Assembly: GCF_000385135.1 (NCBI RefSeq)
Contig: NZ_ARQM01000011.1
Span: 992,001 to 1,056,000 of the forward strand
From: Promicromonospora sukumoe 327MFSha3.1
Lineage (GTDB): Bacteria > Actinomycetota > Actinomycetes > Actinomycetales > Cellulomonadaceae
DNA length: 64,000 nt
Reading direction: 5' to 3'
This document shows positions 1-7,824 of this stretch, piece by piece (within the stretch, counting starts at the first letter, position 1; each line of letters opens with the position of its first letter). Made by a program: the position numbers and the translations under genes. Below the pieces are notes generated by a model. The model was given only the letters and a program-made list of their open reading frames with translations. It was not told the DNA's origin and did no database searches.

Positions 1-277
1 CGGGTTCGGCTGCCTGTTCATCAGCCACGACCTGGGCGTGGTGCACGAGCTGACCGACCGCGTGGCCGTGCTGCGCGCCGGGCGCCTCGTGGAGAGCGGC
101 CCGACGGCAGAGGTGTTCCGCGCGCCGCGCGAGCTGTACACGGCCGAGCTGCTGGCCTCCGTGCCGACGCCGGACCCGGCCGCGCAACGGGAGCGGCGCG
201 CGGCCCGGCAGGCGCTCGCGCCGGTGCCGGGTGCGGTCGCGTCGGGCGCCGCCCCGGCCCCCGGAGCCGCGCTGTGA
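1..277 (+). CDS. Oligopeptide/dipeptide ABC transporter ATP-binding protein, C-terminal fragment
   Basis: Only the last 91 codons are inside the window; the reading frame begins at base 2. The visible start contains the H-loop (FISHDLGVV) of an ABC ATPase, followed by the typical end of Opp/Dpp-type ATPases (MAVLRAGRLVE-like strand, then the EVFRAPRELYTAELLASVP segment), so the protein would energise peptide import at the membrane. The tail after that is an Ala/Pro/Arg-rich low-complexity stretch. The stop codon overlaps the GTG start of the downstream ROK kinase by 4 bp, suggesting translational coupling. Substrate cannot be judged from this fragment. Confidence 0.85.
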   Translation, partial: GFGCLFISHDLGVVHELTDRVAVLRAGRLVESGPTAEVFRAPRELYTAELLASVPTPDPAAQRERRAARQALAPVPGAVASGAAPAPGAAL

Positions 278-1170
278 CGGGCGGACCCACCGCGGGCGTC
301 GACATCGGCGGCACCAAGATCCGAGCCGCCGTCGTCACGGCGGACGGCGCCGTGCTCGCCTCGGCGACCGCGCCGACGCCGTCGGGCGGTGCGGCGATGC
401 TCGACGTCGCGGCCGAGCTCGTGGAGCGGGCGACCGCCACGGCGCGGGTGCGGGTCGCGGCGGTCGGCGTCGGCGCGGCCGGGGTCGTGGACCCGGTGAC
501 GGGGGAGGTGCTCGCCGCGAGCGACTCGTTCGTCGGCTGGGTCGGCACCGACCTGCGGGGCGGGCTCGCGGCCCGGACGGGCCTGCCGGTCACCGTGGCG
601 AACGACGTCGACGCGTTCCTCGTGGGCGAGGCGACCTGGGGCGCCGTCCGCGGCGTGCGGTCGGCGGCGGGGATCGCGCTCGGGACCGGCGTCGGGGGCG
701 CGCTCTGGCTGGACGGCGCGCTGTACCGCGGTGCGGGCGCGGCCGGGGAGATCGGGCACATGCCCGGGTTCGGCGACGCGCGGTGCACCTGCGGGCAGCG
801 CGGGCACCTGGAGACGCTGGCGTCGGGGCGCTCGGTGGAGCGGCGGTACGGGGAGGCCGTGGTCGCCGGCGGCGTCGTCGGCGCGGCGGAGATCGAGGCC
901 CGGGCGCGGGCGGGGGACGCTGACGCGGCGCGCGTGCTGGCCGACGCCGGGCGCGCGGTCGGGTCGGCGGTGCTGGTGCTGGCGGCGCTGCTCGACGTCG
1001 GGCACGTGGTGGTGGGCGGCGGGCTGGCGCACGCCTGGGACCTGCTGGAGCCCGCGATCCGGGCCCGGCTGGTCGACGAGCCGCCCGTGTCGGGGCACCC
1101 CGTCGAGGTTCGCCGGGCCGTGCTGGGTGGCGACGCGACGGTGGTGGGCGCGGCGGCGCTGGCGCGGTGA
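274..1170 (+). CDS. ROK family sugar kinase
   Basis: A 298-aa protein of usual ROK length. The N-terminal phosphate-binding motif DIGGTK is at residues 10-15, a second ATPase segment (GTGVGGAL) lies near residue 145, and a zinc-binding segment follows GEIGH. ROK kinases phosphorylate hexoses or N-acetylhexosamines in the cytosol. The canonical CxCGxxGCxE motif here reads CTCGQRGHLE, so the third cysteine is replaced by histidine, which could still bind zinc. The GTG start overlaps the end of the peptide-transporter ATPase by 4 bp, so the kinase probably acts on a sugar moiety imported by that ABC system. Specificity (glucose, ManNAc or other) is undetermined. Confidence 0.85.
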   Translation: MTGGPTAGVDIGGTKIRAAVVTADGAVLASATAPTPSGGAAMLDVAAELVERATATARVRVAAVGVGAAGVVDPVTGEVLAASDSFVGWVGTDLRGGLAARTGLPVTVANDVDAFLVGEATWGAVRGVRSAAGIALGTGVGGALWLDGALYRGAGAAGEIGHMPGFGDARCTCGQRGHLETLASGRSVERRYGEAVVAGGVVGAAEIEARARAGDADAARVLADAGRAVGSAVLVLAALLDVGHVVVGGGLAHAWDLLEPAIRARLVDEPPVSGHPVEVRRAVLGGDATVVGAAALAR

Positions 1171-1209
1171 CTGCGGCTTCCTGGGGCGCATGACGGGTGC
1201 GCATGACAT

Positions 1210-1283
1210 CGGTCCGTTGCCCCGAGACCGGTCATTCGTCGGACCGGTCTCGACGCAGGGGACCGAAGTCATTGAGTTCGGTC
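1210..1283. repeat. Intergenic stem-loop element, related to one at 19121-19172
   Basis: Just after the kinase gene lies a nested inverted repeat. The core is CGAGACCGGTC (1223-1233) and its exact complement (1242-1252) around an 8-nt loop, flanked by CGGTCC (1210-1215) and GGACCG (1260-1265). A further pair, GACCGAA (1261-1267) and TTCGGTC (1277-1283), follows. The first half shares the string GACATCGGTCSGTTGC and the central GACCGGTC segment with the element near 19.12 kb. It lies between converging genes, so it may act as a terminator for the kinase transcript; no T-run follows. Confidence 0.6.
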
Positions 1284-1303
1284 GGTTGCCTGCCTCAGGA
1301 ACG

Positions 1304-1344
1304 CCGACGGCGCCCGGCCGCGGTGTGCGGTCGGGCGCCGTCGG
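1304..1344 (-). terminator. GC-rich hairpin terminator behind hsp20
   Basis: Perfect 13-bp arms, CCGACGGCGCCCG (1304-1316) and its complement (1332-1344), enclose a 15-nt loop 17 bp beyond the stop codon of the small heat-shock gene. There is no T-tract, as is common for actinobacterial hairpin terminators. It could serve both converging transcripts. Confidence 0.7.
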
Positions 1345-1361
1345 AGGGGCTGCCTGGGGGA

Positions 1362-1778
1362 TCAGGCGGCGGTGGTGACCTCGACGCGCTGCGGCGTCGT
1401 GCCGGCGAAGACGCCCGGCACGGTGACCGTCAGGACGCCCGAGTCGTAGGACGCGCGCACGGCGTCGCCGTCCACGGCCTTCGGCAGGGTGACGACGCGG
1501 CGGAAGGAGCCGAAGCGGACCTCCGAGATGCGGCGGCCCTCGGACTCCTCGGAACGCTGGTCCTTGCGCTCGCCGCGCACGACGAGCTTGCGACCCTCGA
1601 CCTCGACGGTGACGTCGTCGGCCGGGTTCACGCCCGGCAGGTCGAGGCGGGCGACGAGGTCCTCGCCCTCACGGTAGACGTCGGCCGCGGGCACGGGGCC
1701 TGCGGTCGCGGCAGTCTGGCTCCACGGGTCACGGAGCCAGGTCTGGGCGAACGGTGAACGGGTCAGAACGGTGGTCAT
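1362..1778 (-). CDS. Small heat-shock protein, Hsp20/alpha-crystallin family
   Basis: A 138-aa cytosolic holdase chaperone that binds unfolding proteins. The alpha-crystallin domain runs from about residue 38 (DVYREGEDLVARLDLPGV) through the conserved VEVEGRKLVVRGER strand to the C-terminal LTVTVPG strand. The ATG at 1778 was chosen because GGAGGAGAA lies 4-5 bases upstream; an in-frame ATG 12 codons earlier has no such site. A HAIR-type operator at 1815-1835 suggests repression by HspR, as for M. tuberculosis acr2. The gene stands alone and ends at a strong hairpin. Confidence 0.92.
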   Translation of the reverse strand: MTTVLTRSPFAQTWLRDPWSQTAATAGPVPAADVYREGEDLVARLDLPGVNPADDVTVEVEGRKLVVRGERKDQRSEESEGRRISEVRFGSFRRVVTLPKAVDGDAVRASYDSGVLTVTVPGVFAGTTPQRVEVTTAA

Positions 1779-1814
1779 GATGTTCTCCTCCGGATGGGGT
1801 GATGACCGGTACAA

Positions 1815-1835
1815 CCTGAGTCGACCCGACTCAAT
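1815..1835 (-). promoter_or_regulatory. HAIR-type operator (HspR binding site) upstream of hsp20
   Basis: On the gene strand the sequence reads ATTGAGT, 7 nt, ACTCAGG. The HAIR consensus is CTTGAGT-N7-ACTCAAG, so each half has one mismatch and the spacing is exact. It lies 37 bp upstream of the hsp20 start codon, the expected place for heat-relieved repression by HspR. No hspR gene is in this window. Confidence 0.75.
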
Positions 1836-1877
1836 TTCCGGGTTCGCCGACGGCGGACGCGGCCCCTGTCGCCAGGG

Positions 1878-2879
1878 TCAGTGGCGGGTGATCGTCAGTG
1901 CCGCCTCGCGCTCGCCGACGACGACGTCCGCCGCGCCGCCGATCGGCACGGTGAGCAGCGGGCTCGTGTGCCCGAAGTCGACGCCGGCCAGGACCGGCTT
2001 GCCGGCCAGGGCGGGCTGGCGCGCGACGATCTCGTCGAGCGCCTCGCGGGTCACGCCGGAGGCGGCCTGGAAGCGGCCGAGCACCAGCCCGGTCACGCCC
2101 CCGGCGTCGGGCTGCTGGAGCAGGGAGGTGAGGTTGCGGGCGAAGGCGACCGTGTTCGACTCGAAGTCGTCCTCGATGAAGAGGAGCGCACCGTCGAGCG
2201 ACGGCATGTTCGCGGTGCCCTGGAGCAGGTTGAGCGTGCAGAGGTTGCCGCCGACGATCCGGCCCGACGCGCGCCCCGGCCGCAGCCGCCACCAGCCCTT
2301 GTTCGGCACGGGTGTGCGGTCGTCCTGGTCGGCGAACCACATGTCGTCGGTCCAGGCCTGCGACGGCTCGACGGCGATCGGGGCGTCGTCGGTCACGGCG
2401 GCGCGGAACCAGTCGCCGGTGGGCTCGAAGTGGTCGCGCATGCCCCAGCTCGACCAGTGCGGGCCGGAGTACGTGACCAGGCCGGTGCGGGCGAGGATCG
2501 CATTCTGCAGCGCGGTGATGTCCGAGTAGCCGCAGAACACCTTGGGGTGGGCCGCGATCAGGTCGAAGTCCAGGTAGGGCAGCAGCTCGTTGCTGTTGAA
2601 CCCGCCGATCACGGTGATGATCCCCGCGACGGACGGGTCGGCGAACGCGGCGTGCAGGTCGGCGACGCGGTGCTCGACCGAGCCGCTGCGGAACTGGTCG
2701 TCCTCGTCGACGTGCTCGCCGAACGTGAGGGTGAGTCCCATCGCCGCGAACCGCTCGTTGATCCAGCGGGTGTTGTCGTGCTCCATGATCATGGCGCGCG
2801 AGCGGGCGGGCGCGATCACCCGGACGGTGTCGCCGGGGCGGAGCTTGGGCGGGACGATGGTCTCGACGTGCGCTGACAT
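1878..2879 (-). CDS. S66 family LD-carboxypeptidase / MccF-like peptidase
   Basis: A 333-aa serine peptidase of family S66. The Ser-Glu-His triad is visible: Ser119 in GYSD, Glu236 in FIEDD and His304 in DFGHT, close to the positions in MccF. Family members either trim tetrapeptides of peptidoglycan (LdcA) or cleave microcin C-like nucleotide antibiotics (MccF). The lack of a signal peptide and the GGFNSNELLPYLDFD segment fit cytosolic enzymes of both types; the sequence alone does not decide. It is monocistronic, diverging from the VOC gene at 2975. Confidence 0.88.
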   Translation of the reverse strand: MSAHVETIVPPKLRPGDTVRVIAPARSRAMIMEHDNTRWINERFAAMGLTLTFGEHVDEDDQFRSGSVEHRVADLHAAFADPSVAGIITVIGGFNSNELLPYLDFDLIAAHPKVFCGYSDITALQNAILARTGLVTYSGPHWSSWGMRDHFEPTGDWFRAAVTDDAPIAVEPSQAWTDDMWFADQDDRTPVPNKGWWRLRPGRASGRIVGGNLCTLNLLQGTANMPSLDGALLFIEDDFESNTVAFARNLTSLLQQPDAGGVTGLVLGRFQAASGVTREALDEIVARQPALAGKPVLAGVDFGHTSPLLTVPIGGAADVVVGEREAALTITRH

Positions 2880-2974
2880 GCCCGCAGCCTAGGACGGCGT
2901 CGCGGGTGACGGCGCCCGGATTTTCCCGACCAGCATCCGACCTGTTCCCGACCAGTGCACGACCAGGAGGAACG

Positions 2975-3328
2975 ATGCGCGCCACCCGGATCATGGCCAA
3001 CCTGCGGGTGGCCGACGTCGACGCCGCCAAGGGCTTCTACGCCGACTACCTCGGGCTGAGCACCGAGGAGTTCAACCTGGGCTGGGTGGCCCGCTACACG
3101 TCCCCGGACACCGGCGCGGTGGTCCAGCTCGTGACGCGCGACGCGACAGCGGCCGCGGACGCCGCCGTCTCGGTCCACACGCCCGACGTCGAGGGCGCGT
3201 ACGCCGAGGCGCGGCAGCGCGGGTACGAGATCGTGCACGAGCTGACGACGGAGTCGTGGGGCGTGCGCCGGTTCCTGGTGCGGGCGCCGGACGGCACGGT
3301 GGTCAACGTGGTGCAGCACGCGGACTGA
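2975..3328 (+). CDS. VOC (glyoxalase/bleomycin-resistance fold) family protein
   Basis: A 117-aa single VOC unit with two beta-alpha-beta-beta-beta modules: an N-terminal half (VADVDAAKGFYADYLGL) and a C-terminal half ending VRAPDGTVVNVVQH. Family members bind a metal or small ligand and act as dioxygenases, isomerases or drug-binding proteins; substrate is unknown. The ATG at 2975 follows AGGAGGAA at good spacing, and the longer in-frame start upstream lacks a ribosome site. Its 3' end overlaps the convergent tetR gene by 26 bp. Confidence 0.85.
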   Translation: MRATRIMANLRVADVDAAKGFYADYLGLSTEEFNLGWVARYTSPDTGAVVQLVTRDATAAADAAVSVHTPDVEGAYAEARQRGYEIVHELTTESWGVRRFLVRAPDGTVVNVVQHAD

Positions 3329-3917
3329 GGAGGGCCGCCAGCAGCAGGTCCGTCACGGCGGGCAGCACCTGCTCGATGTCCGCTCCGGCGGCCGTGCGCT
3401 CGGCGCCCGCCCGCACCACGCCGCTGAGCAGGTGCGTGGTCAGCACGACGTCGCCGACCGGGCGGAAGGTGCCCTCCGTGACGCCCTCACCCAGCACCCG
3501 CTCGACGGCGGCGGCGACCTGGGCGAAGGGCCCTTCGGGATGTTCCAGCACGTCCTGCGGTACCGCCGTGGCGGGTGAGTGCAGCATCAGGCGCACCGCC
3601 GGGGTGTCGAAGGAGCGCATGAGCGTGTCGACGATCTGCGCCAGGCGCCGCGGGGCCGGTTCTGGTCCCGCGGCGATCTCGTCGATCCGGGCCAGGGTGT
3701 CGCGGCTGGCGTGCTGGGCGACCTTGGCGGCCAGTGCCGTCTTGTCCTTGGCGTAGTTGTAGATCGTGTTGCGGGCGATCCCCGCCCGGGCGGCCACGTG
3801 CCCGAGGTTGAAGCCGTCGTAGCCACGTTCGGCGAGCAGGGCTCCCATCGCCGCGGTCAGGTCGGTCCAGACCTGTTCGTGATGGGCCTGGAACGTGGCG
3901 CCCTTGATCCGTGGCAT
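3303..3917 (-). CDS. TetR family transcriptional regulator
   Basis: A 204-aa regulator with an N-terminal helix-turn-helix at about residues 28-55 (LGHVAARAGIARNTIYNYAKDK) and a helical ligand-binding C-terminus. It begins 10 bp after the flavin monooxygenase stop on the same strand, so the two form an operon. Two 19-bp palindromes in front of the monooxygenase (5162-5206) are the likely autoregulatory operators. The usual model is ligand-relieved repression of the enzyme, with a substrate as inducer. The last 26 bp overlap the convergent VOC gene. Confidence 0.88.
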   Translation of the reverse strand: MPRIKGATFQAHHEQVWTDLTAAMGALLAERGYDGFNLGHVAARAGIARNTIYNYAKDKTALAAKVAQHASRDTLARIDEIAAGPEPAPRRLAQIVDTLMRSFDTPAVRLMLHSPATAVPQDVLEHPEGPFAQVAAAVERVLGEGVTEGTFRPVGDVVLTTHLLSGVVRAGAERTAAGADIEQVLPAVTDLLLAALLSPRAAPR

Positions 3918-3927
3918 GCGCCCAGTA

Positions 3928-5145
3928 TCACCTGCTCGTGAGCGCGGAGGGCGGGACGTTCCCGTCGTCGGCCGGTGCGGTCGGGCGTGTGCGGCTCGCC
4001 ATCTTCCCGACCGCTCCGAGGACGGCGAGCACGGCGGCGCGCACCCGCTCGGCCACGGGACCCGACGGGACGAAGAGCTGCTGCATGAGCCGGGCCCGGC
4101 GCTGGTGACCGGTGATCGCGGGGCGCAGGCCCGCCTCCCAGGCGGCCAGTGCGGCCCCCAGGTCCTCGGGGTGCTCGCGCAGCGCCGCGCCCAGGTCGGC
4201 ACCGCCGCGCATGGCCATGCTCGAACCCATGCCGGAGTAGAGGTTCATGCACCACGCGGCGTCCCCGACCAGGACGACGCGGCCTGAGTGCCAGGTGGGC
4301 ATCTTGACCTGGTTGACCGAGTCGAACAGGAAGTGCGGCGCCTGCTCCAGCTGGTCCAGGGCGTGCGCCACCGACGGATGGTCCATGCCGGCATAGACGT
4401 CGCGCAGGGTCTCGACCGGGGGACGGGTGAACTGGCCGTCCACGTCGGTGGTGCGGTAGGTCAGCAGCGCGGTGGGAGTGCGGTCGGCGAACCCGAAGAC
4501 CCAGGCCGCCCGCCGGGAGCGCGCGTCGATGCTGCCGTCCTCGCGCCCGAGCCCGGGCACCTGCTCGGCCAGCTCGAAGGCGCAGATGATGGCGTCCCAC
4601 TGGTCCAGGTAGTCGCGATCGGGTCCGAACGCCAGCTTGCGCACGCTCGAGCGGACGCCGTCCGCGCCCACCACCAGGCCGAACTCCTCCACCGTCTCGG
4701 CCCCGGTGGCCTCCTGCAGCAGGCGGACCCGGGCGGTGTACGGAGTCTGCTCGACCGCGACCGGGCGGGTGCCGAACCGGACCTCCGCCCCGCCCCGTTC
4801 CTCGAGGGTGCGCCACAGCGCCTCCTCGATGTCACCGCGCACCACCGCGTACGGGCCGCCCGGCCGGTCCAGGAACCCCGAGCCCGGCCGGGCACGGCCG
4901 GAGCGACCCACGGCCCAGTCCTTGCCGTCGACGGGGTTGCGCACGTGCAGGTTGGCGGCCGCGCCCAGGTCCGCCAGGGCCTTCTTGCCGTCCGGGAAGA
5001 TCCCGACGAAGTACCCGCCCGTGCGCCGCTCCGGAGAGCGCTCGACCACGACCGGTTCCCAGCCCGCGTCGCGCAGCCCGATCGCGGTCGCGATGCCGGC
5101 GATGCCGAGACCTACCACGAGCGCGCGCCTGTCCTGCTGAGTCAT
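3928..5145 (-). CDS. FAD-dependent monooxygenase (PHBH-like / TetX-like group)
   Basis: A 405-aa flavoprotein hydroxylase with an N-terminal Rossmann motif (VVGLGIAG, residues 10-17), the mid-protein VVGADGVRSSVR motif that contacts FAD and NAD(P)H, and a C-terminal VVLVGDAAWCMN motif that binds the flavin ribityl. Such enzymes hydroxylate aromatic compounds or inactivate antibiotics; specificity is not evident. The ATG at 5145 is preceded by GGGAGGAG. It heads a two-gene operon with tetR and sits behind twin palindromic operators, so expression is probably inducible by a xenobiotic or aromatic ligand. Confidence 0.87.
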   Translation of the reverse strand: MTQQDRRALVVGLGIAGIATAIGLRDAGWEPVVVERSPERRTGGYFVGIFPDGKKALADLGAAANLHVRNPVDGKDWAVGRSGRARPGSGFLDRPGGPYAVVRGDIEEALWRTLEERGGAEVRFGTRPVAVEQTPYTARVRLLQEATGAETVEEFGLVVGADGVRSSVRKLAFGPDRDYLDQWDAIICAFELAEQVPGLGREDGSIDARSRRAAWVFGFADRTPTALLTYRTTDVDGQFTRPPVETLRDVYAGMDHPSVAHALDQLEQAPHFLFDSVNQVKMPTWHSGRVVLVGDAAWCMNLYSGMGSSMAMRGGADLGAALREHPEDLGAALAAWEAGLRPAITGHQRRARLMQQLFVPSGPVAERVRAAVLAVLGAVGKMASRTRPTAPADDGNVPPSALTSR

Positions 5146-5161
5146 CGGGGCTCCTCCCAAG

Positions 5162-5180
5162 TTGCGACACTCTGTCGCAA
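5162..5180 (-). promoter_or_regulatory. TetR operator site 1
   Basis: The 19-bp palindrome TTGCGACACTCTGTCGCAA has perfect 8-bp arms around 3 nt. It lies 17 bp upstream of the monooxygenase start. It shares the half-site TTRCGAC with site 2, centre-to-centre 26 bp, the usual arrangement for a TetR dimer pair. Confidence 0.75.
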
Positions 5181-5187
5181 GAAAAAG

Positions 5188-5206
5188 TTACGACAACTCG
5201 TCGTAA
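5188..5206 (-). promoter_or_regulatory. TetR operator site 2
   Basis: TTACGACAACTCGTCGTAA is a second 19-bp palindrome (7-bp arms plus a flanking G/C pair) matching site 1 at both half-sites. The only gene it can control is the monooxygenase-tetR operon, since the next gene upstream (xdhC) runs in the same direction and ends at 5278. Confidence 0.72.
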
Positions 5207-5277
5207 CTATGGAAGGGGCATGACTGTGACCCGGGACACCGTGCTGGTTCCGTCGGCCGGCGTGGTCCCGGGTGGGC

Positions 5278-6456
5278 TCAGCCGTGGATCGGGCCGTGCG
5301 TCTCGCGCAGCGGCCGGGTCGAGGCACCCGACCGGGCCGCGATGATCTCGGCGGCGATCGAGACGGCGGTCTCGTCGGGCGTGCGGGCGCCGAGGTCCAG
5401 GCCGATCGGGCTGTGCAGCCGGGCGAGCGCCGCGGCCGGGACACCGTCCTCGACCAGCCGGGCCGTCCGCTCGGCGTGGGCCCGGCGGGAACCCATGGCG
5501 CCCACGTAGGTGCCGGCCGGGAGGTCGGTCAGTGCGGTGTGCAGCAGGGGTACGTCGAACTTGGGGTCGTGGGTCAGCACGCACACGGCGTCGCGCGCGG
5601 AGACGCGGCCCGCCTCGATCTCGGCGGCGAGGTACCGGTGCGGCCACTCCACCACCACCTCGTCGGCCTCGGGGAAGCGGGCCGGCGTGGCGAACACTAG
5701 GCGGGCGTCGCAGACCGTGACCCGGTAGCCCAGTAGCCGGCCGGCCCGCGCCAGCGCGGCCGCGAAGTCGATCGCCCCGAACACCAGCAGGCGCGGGGGC
5801 GGGGCGAAGACCTGCAGGAAGATCCGCGTCCCCGTGCCGGTGCGCTCGCCGTGCGGGCCGTACTCGCGCACCGCGGAGCTGCCGGCGGCGAGCTGCCCGA
5901 CGGCGGCCGCGGCGACGGCGGCGTCGAGATCGGCGTCGCCGAGTCCCGGCCCGGCCGAGGGGACACGGTCCGAACCGGTGACCACCAGCCGCCGGCCCAC
6001 GTCGGCTCCCGCGCGACCGGCCCCGGCACCACCGGCCCCCGCCACGACCGTCGCGAGGCAGACGCCCGGCCCCGCCGGGCCGCCGTCGGGCCGGAGCGGG
6101 GCGAGGACCCGCCCGGCGAACTCGCCGAAGCCCGGCCATGCCGCCCGCGAGACGGGCGCGACGAACACCTCGATGGTCCCGCCGCAGGTCAGGCCCACGT
6201 CGAAGGCGTCGTCGTCGGTGACGCCGTAGCTGACGAGCACGGGGCGGCCGGTCTCGGCGACTTCGAGGCAGAGGTCGTACACAGCGCCCTCGACGCACCC
6301 TCCGGACACCGAGCCGATGACCTCGCCGCCCGGTCCCACGGCCAGCGCCGCACCCGGCTCGCGCGGCGCGGACCGGAACGTGCGCACCACCGTGGCGACG
6401 GCCGCGCGCTCGTCGGCGCGCCACCAGTCGAGCAGCTGCGGCAGCAGGTCCCGCAC
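5278..6456 (-). CDS. XdhC/CoxI family protein (molybdoenzyme maturation)
   Basis: A 392-aa protein with the N-terminal XdhC/CoxI domain (about residues 10-80, including the GSVSGGCVEG motif and a cysteine in LTCGGTIEVF) and a C-terminal Rossmann-like XdhC_C domain (from about 225, LLVFGAIDFAAALARAGRLLG, later VLTHDPKFD and GAMGSRRAHAER). XdhC binds and sulfurates molybdenum cofactor before insertion in xanthine dehydrogenase-type enzymes. No xanthine or CO dehydrogenase is in the window, but moeA, moaE and moaA lie within 9 kb. A region near residues 165-200 is Gly/Ala-rich and variable. Confidence 0.85.
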   Translation of the reverse strand: MRDLLPQLLDWWRADERAAVATVVRTFRSAPREPGAALAVGPGGEVIGSVSGGCVEGAVYDLCLEVAETGRPVLVSYGVTDDDAFDVGLTCGGTIEVFVAPVSRAAWPGFGEFAGRVLAPLRPDGGPAGPGVCLATVVAGAGGAGAGRAGADVGRRLVVTGSDRVPSAGPGLGDADLDAAVAAAAVGQLAAGSSAVREYGPHGERTGTGTRIFLQVFAPPPRLLVFGAIDFAAALARAGRLLGYRVTVCDARLVFATPARFPEADEVVVEWPHRYLAAEIEAGRVSARDAVCVLTHDPKFDVPLLHTALTDLPAGTYVGAMGSRRAHAERTARLVEDGVPAAALARLHSPIGLDLGARTPDETAVSIAAEIIAARSGASTRPLRETHGPIHG

Positions 6457-6606
6457 CCCGGCTCCTTTCCCGCACCGACCTCCGTGCTTCTCACGGTCTC
6501 ACGCCTCTGTCACGCGCAGAGGTCGGGCAGGTGACGGGTCTGGTCCGACATGCCGGCGCGTTCGGGGCCATCATGGAAGGGACCGCAACGACGCGAGGAG
6601 GACCCC

Positions 6607-7095
6607 ATGAAAGCAGCAGTGGGCGACCGGATCGTCACGGCTTCAGGTGTGGTCGGCGGCGCTGTGCGGGACGGCGTGGTGACCGAGTGTCCCCACGGCG
6701 ACGGGTCGCCGCCGTACCGGGTGCGCTGGTCCGACACGGGCGAGGAGACGCTCGTCTACCCCGGCGGCGACACGTACGTCGACGCGCAGGTCGAGGCGAC
6801 GTCCCGCGCATGGGCCGAGGCCCGCCGCGGCCGCGCGCTGACCTGGGACGTGCGGATCACCGTCGTCGAGGCGGCGGGCAGCACGACGGCGGAGGCCACG
6901 GTGATGAACGGTCCGCCGGACGCCCTGCGCGGCGTCGGGCACGCCAGGAAGTCGCCCGACGACGACGAGGTCCCGCTGATCGGCGACGAGATCGCCGCCG
7001 GCCGGGCCCTGCGGCGTCTCGCCGACCGGCTGCTCGCCGTGGCCGAGGCCGACGTCTCCGCCGCGGTCGGGCACAAGGCGCACCTGCACCGGTGA
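6607..7095 (+). CDS. DUF1918-DUF1876 fusion protein
   Basis: A 162-aa protein joining two small actinobacterial domains. DUF1918 at about residues 1-60 begins MKAAVGDRIV and includes PYRVRWSDTGEETLVYPGGD. A DUF1876/dsRBD-like domain follows at about 75-150 (WDVRITVVEAAGSTTAEATV through ALRRLADRLL). Both are known mostly as separate small proteins of unknown function; DUF1918 has an SH3-like fold. The ATG at 6607 follows GAGGAGGA. Its end is 12 bp from the end of the convergent gene at 7108. Confidence 0.75.
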   Translation: MKAAVGDRIVTASGVVGGAVRDGVVTECPHGDGSPPYRVRWSDTGEETLVYPGGDTYVDAQVEATSRAWAEARRGRALTWDVRITVVEAAGSTTAEATVMNGPPDALRGVGHARKSPDDDEVPLIGDEIAAGRALRRLADRLLAVAEADVSAAVGHKAHLHR

Positions 7096-7107
7096 CCCGG
7101 ACGACCC

Positions 7108-7746
7108 TCAGGCCAGGATCCCCGACGAGTCCAGCGCCGCACGCACCTCGGGGTCGAGCCACGGCTCGACGCCCGCCCAGGTGGTGCGCCACGAGATGCC
7201 CGTGATCCGGGTTCCGTCGGGGAACGTCTCGATGTAGTCGGCCTGCAGCACGCCGTGCTCGTCGCACCAGAACGCGTTCGCGGGGCTGCCGTCCAGGAGC
7301 TGGTCGATGCGCATCGCGGAGACCGAGACGCCGTCCGGCAGCACCAGCGGCTGCGTGTCGGTGCGCACCAGCAGGGCGTGCTGCGTGCGCGCGGGATCGG
7401 TGTCGTCGAGCTGCGTGTACTCGACCCAGGACCCCACGCTCGCGAGCTCCAGCACCAGCAGGTACCGGGCGAACGACGGGACGCCGTCGCCCACGCCCGG
7501 CGGCAGGTCCGCGCGCTCGAACGAGACGTCCACGCCGCCCGGCTCGCGCTGGTGCGACCAGCGCACCCAGGCCCGCACGTCGCCGTCGTACTCCACGCGC
7601 TGCCGGGCCCGCAGCACCACGTCGGGCTGCGGGCGCATCGCGAGCACCGAGTCGAGCACCAGCAGGCCGTCGTCGGTCTCGGACTCCCGGCGCACGAGGG
7701 CGCCGTCGGGCGTGGTCCCGTTGTTGCTCAGCGCCTGGATGTGCAT
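7108..7746 (-). CDS. Hypothetical protein
   Basis: A 212-aa protein with no recognised domain, signal peptide or membrane segment. It is acidic with many aromatic residues and ends in a tryptophan-rich stretch (GISWRTTWAGVEPW) like a small ligand-binding beta-barrel, but this is only an impression. The start ATG at 7746 is preceded by a weak GAAAGAA. It diverges from moeA (start 7825) with 78 bp between them, so a shared promoter region is possible. Confidence 0.6.
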   Translation of the reverse strand: MHIQALSNNGTTPDGALVRRESETDDGLLVLDSVLAMRPQPDVVLRARQRVEYDGDVRAWVRWSHQREPGGVDVSFERADLPPGVGDGVPSFARYLLVLELASVGSWVEYTQLDDTDPARTQHALLVRTDTQPLVLPDGVSVSAMRIDQLLDGSPANAFWCDEHGVLQADYIETFPDGTRITGISWRTTWAGVEPWLDPEVRAALDSSGILA

Positions 7747-7824
7747 GCTCGATTCTTTCGCGCGGCCCGGCCCGCTCGCCAGGGCAGACCGCCCGCCGGA
7801 CGGCGCTGCGGGTAGGTTGCGGAC

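Noticed and set aside
21-1235. Long minus-strand open frame across the ABC and ROK genes
   Set aside because: It is a GC-driven shadow frame, very rich in Pro, Arg, Ser and Ala, antisense to two recognised genes.
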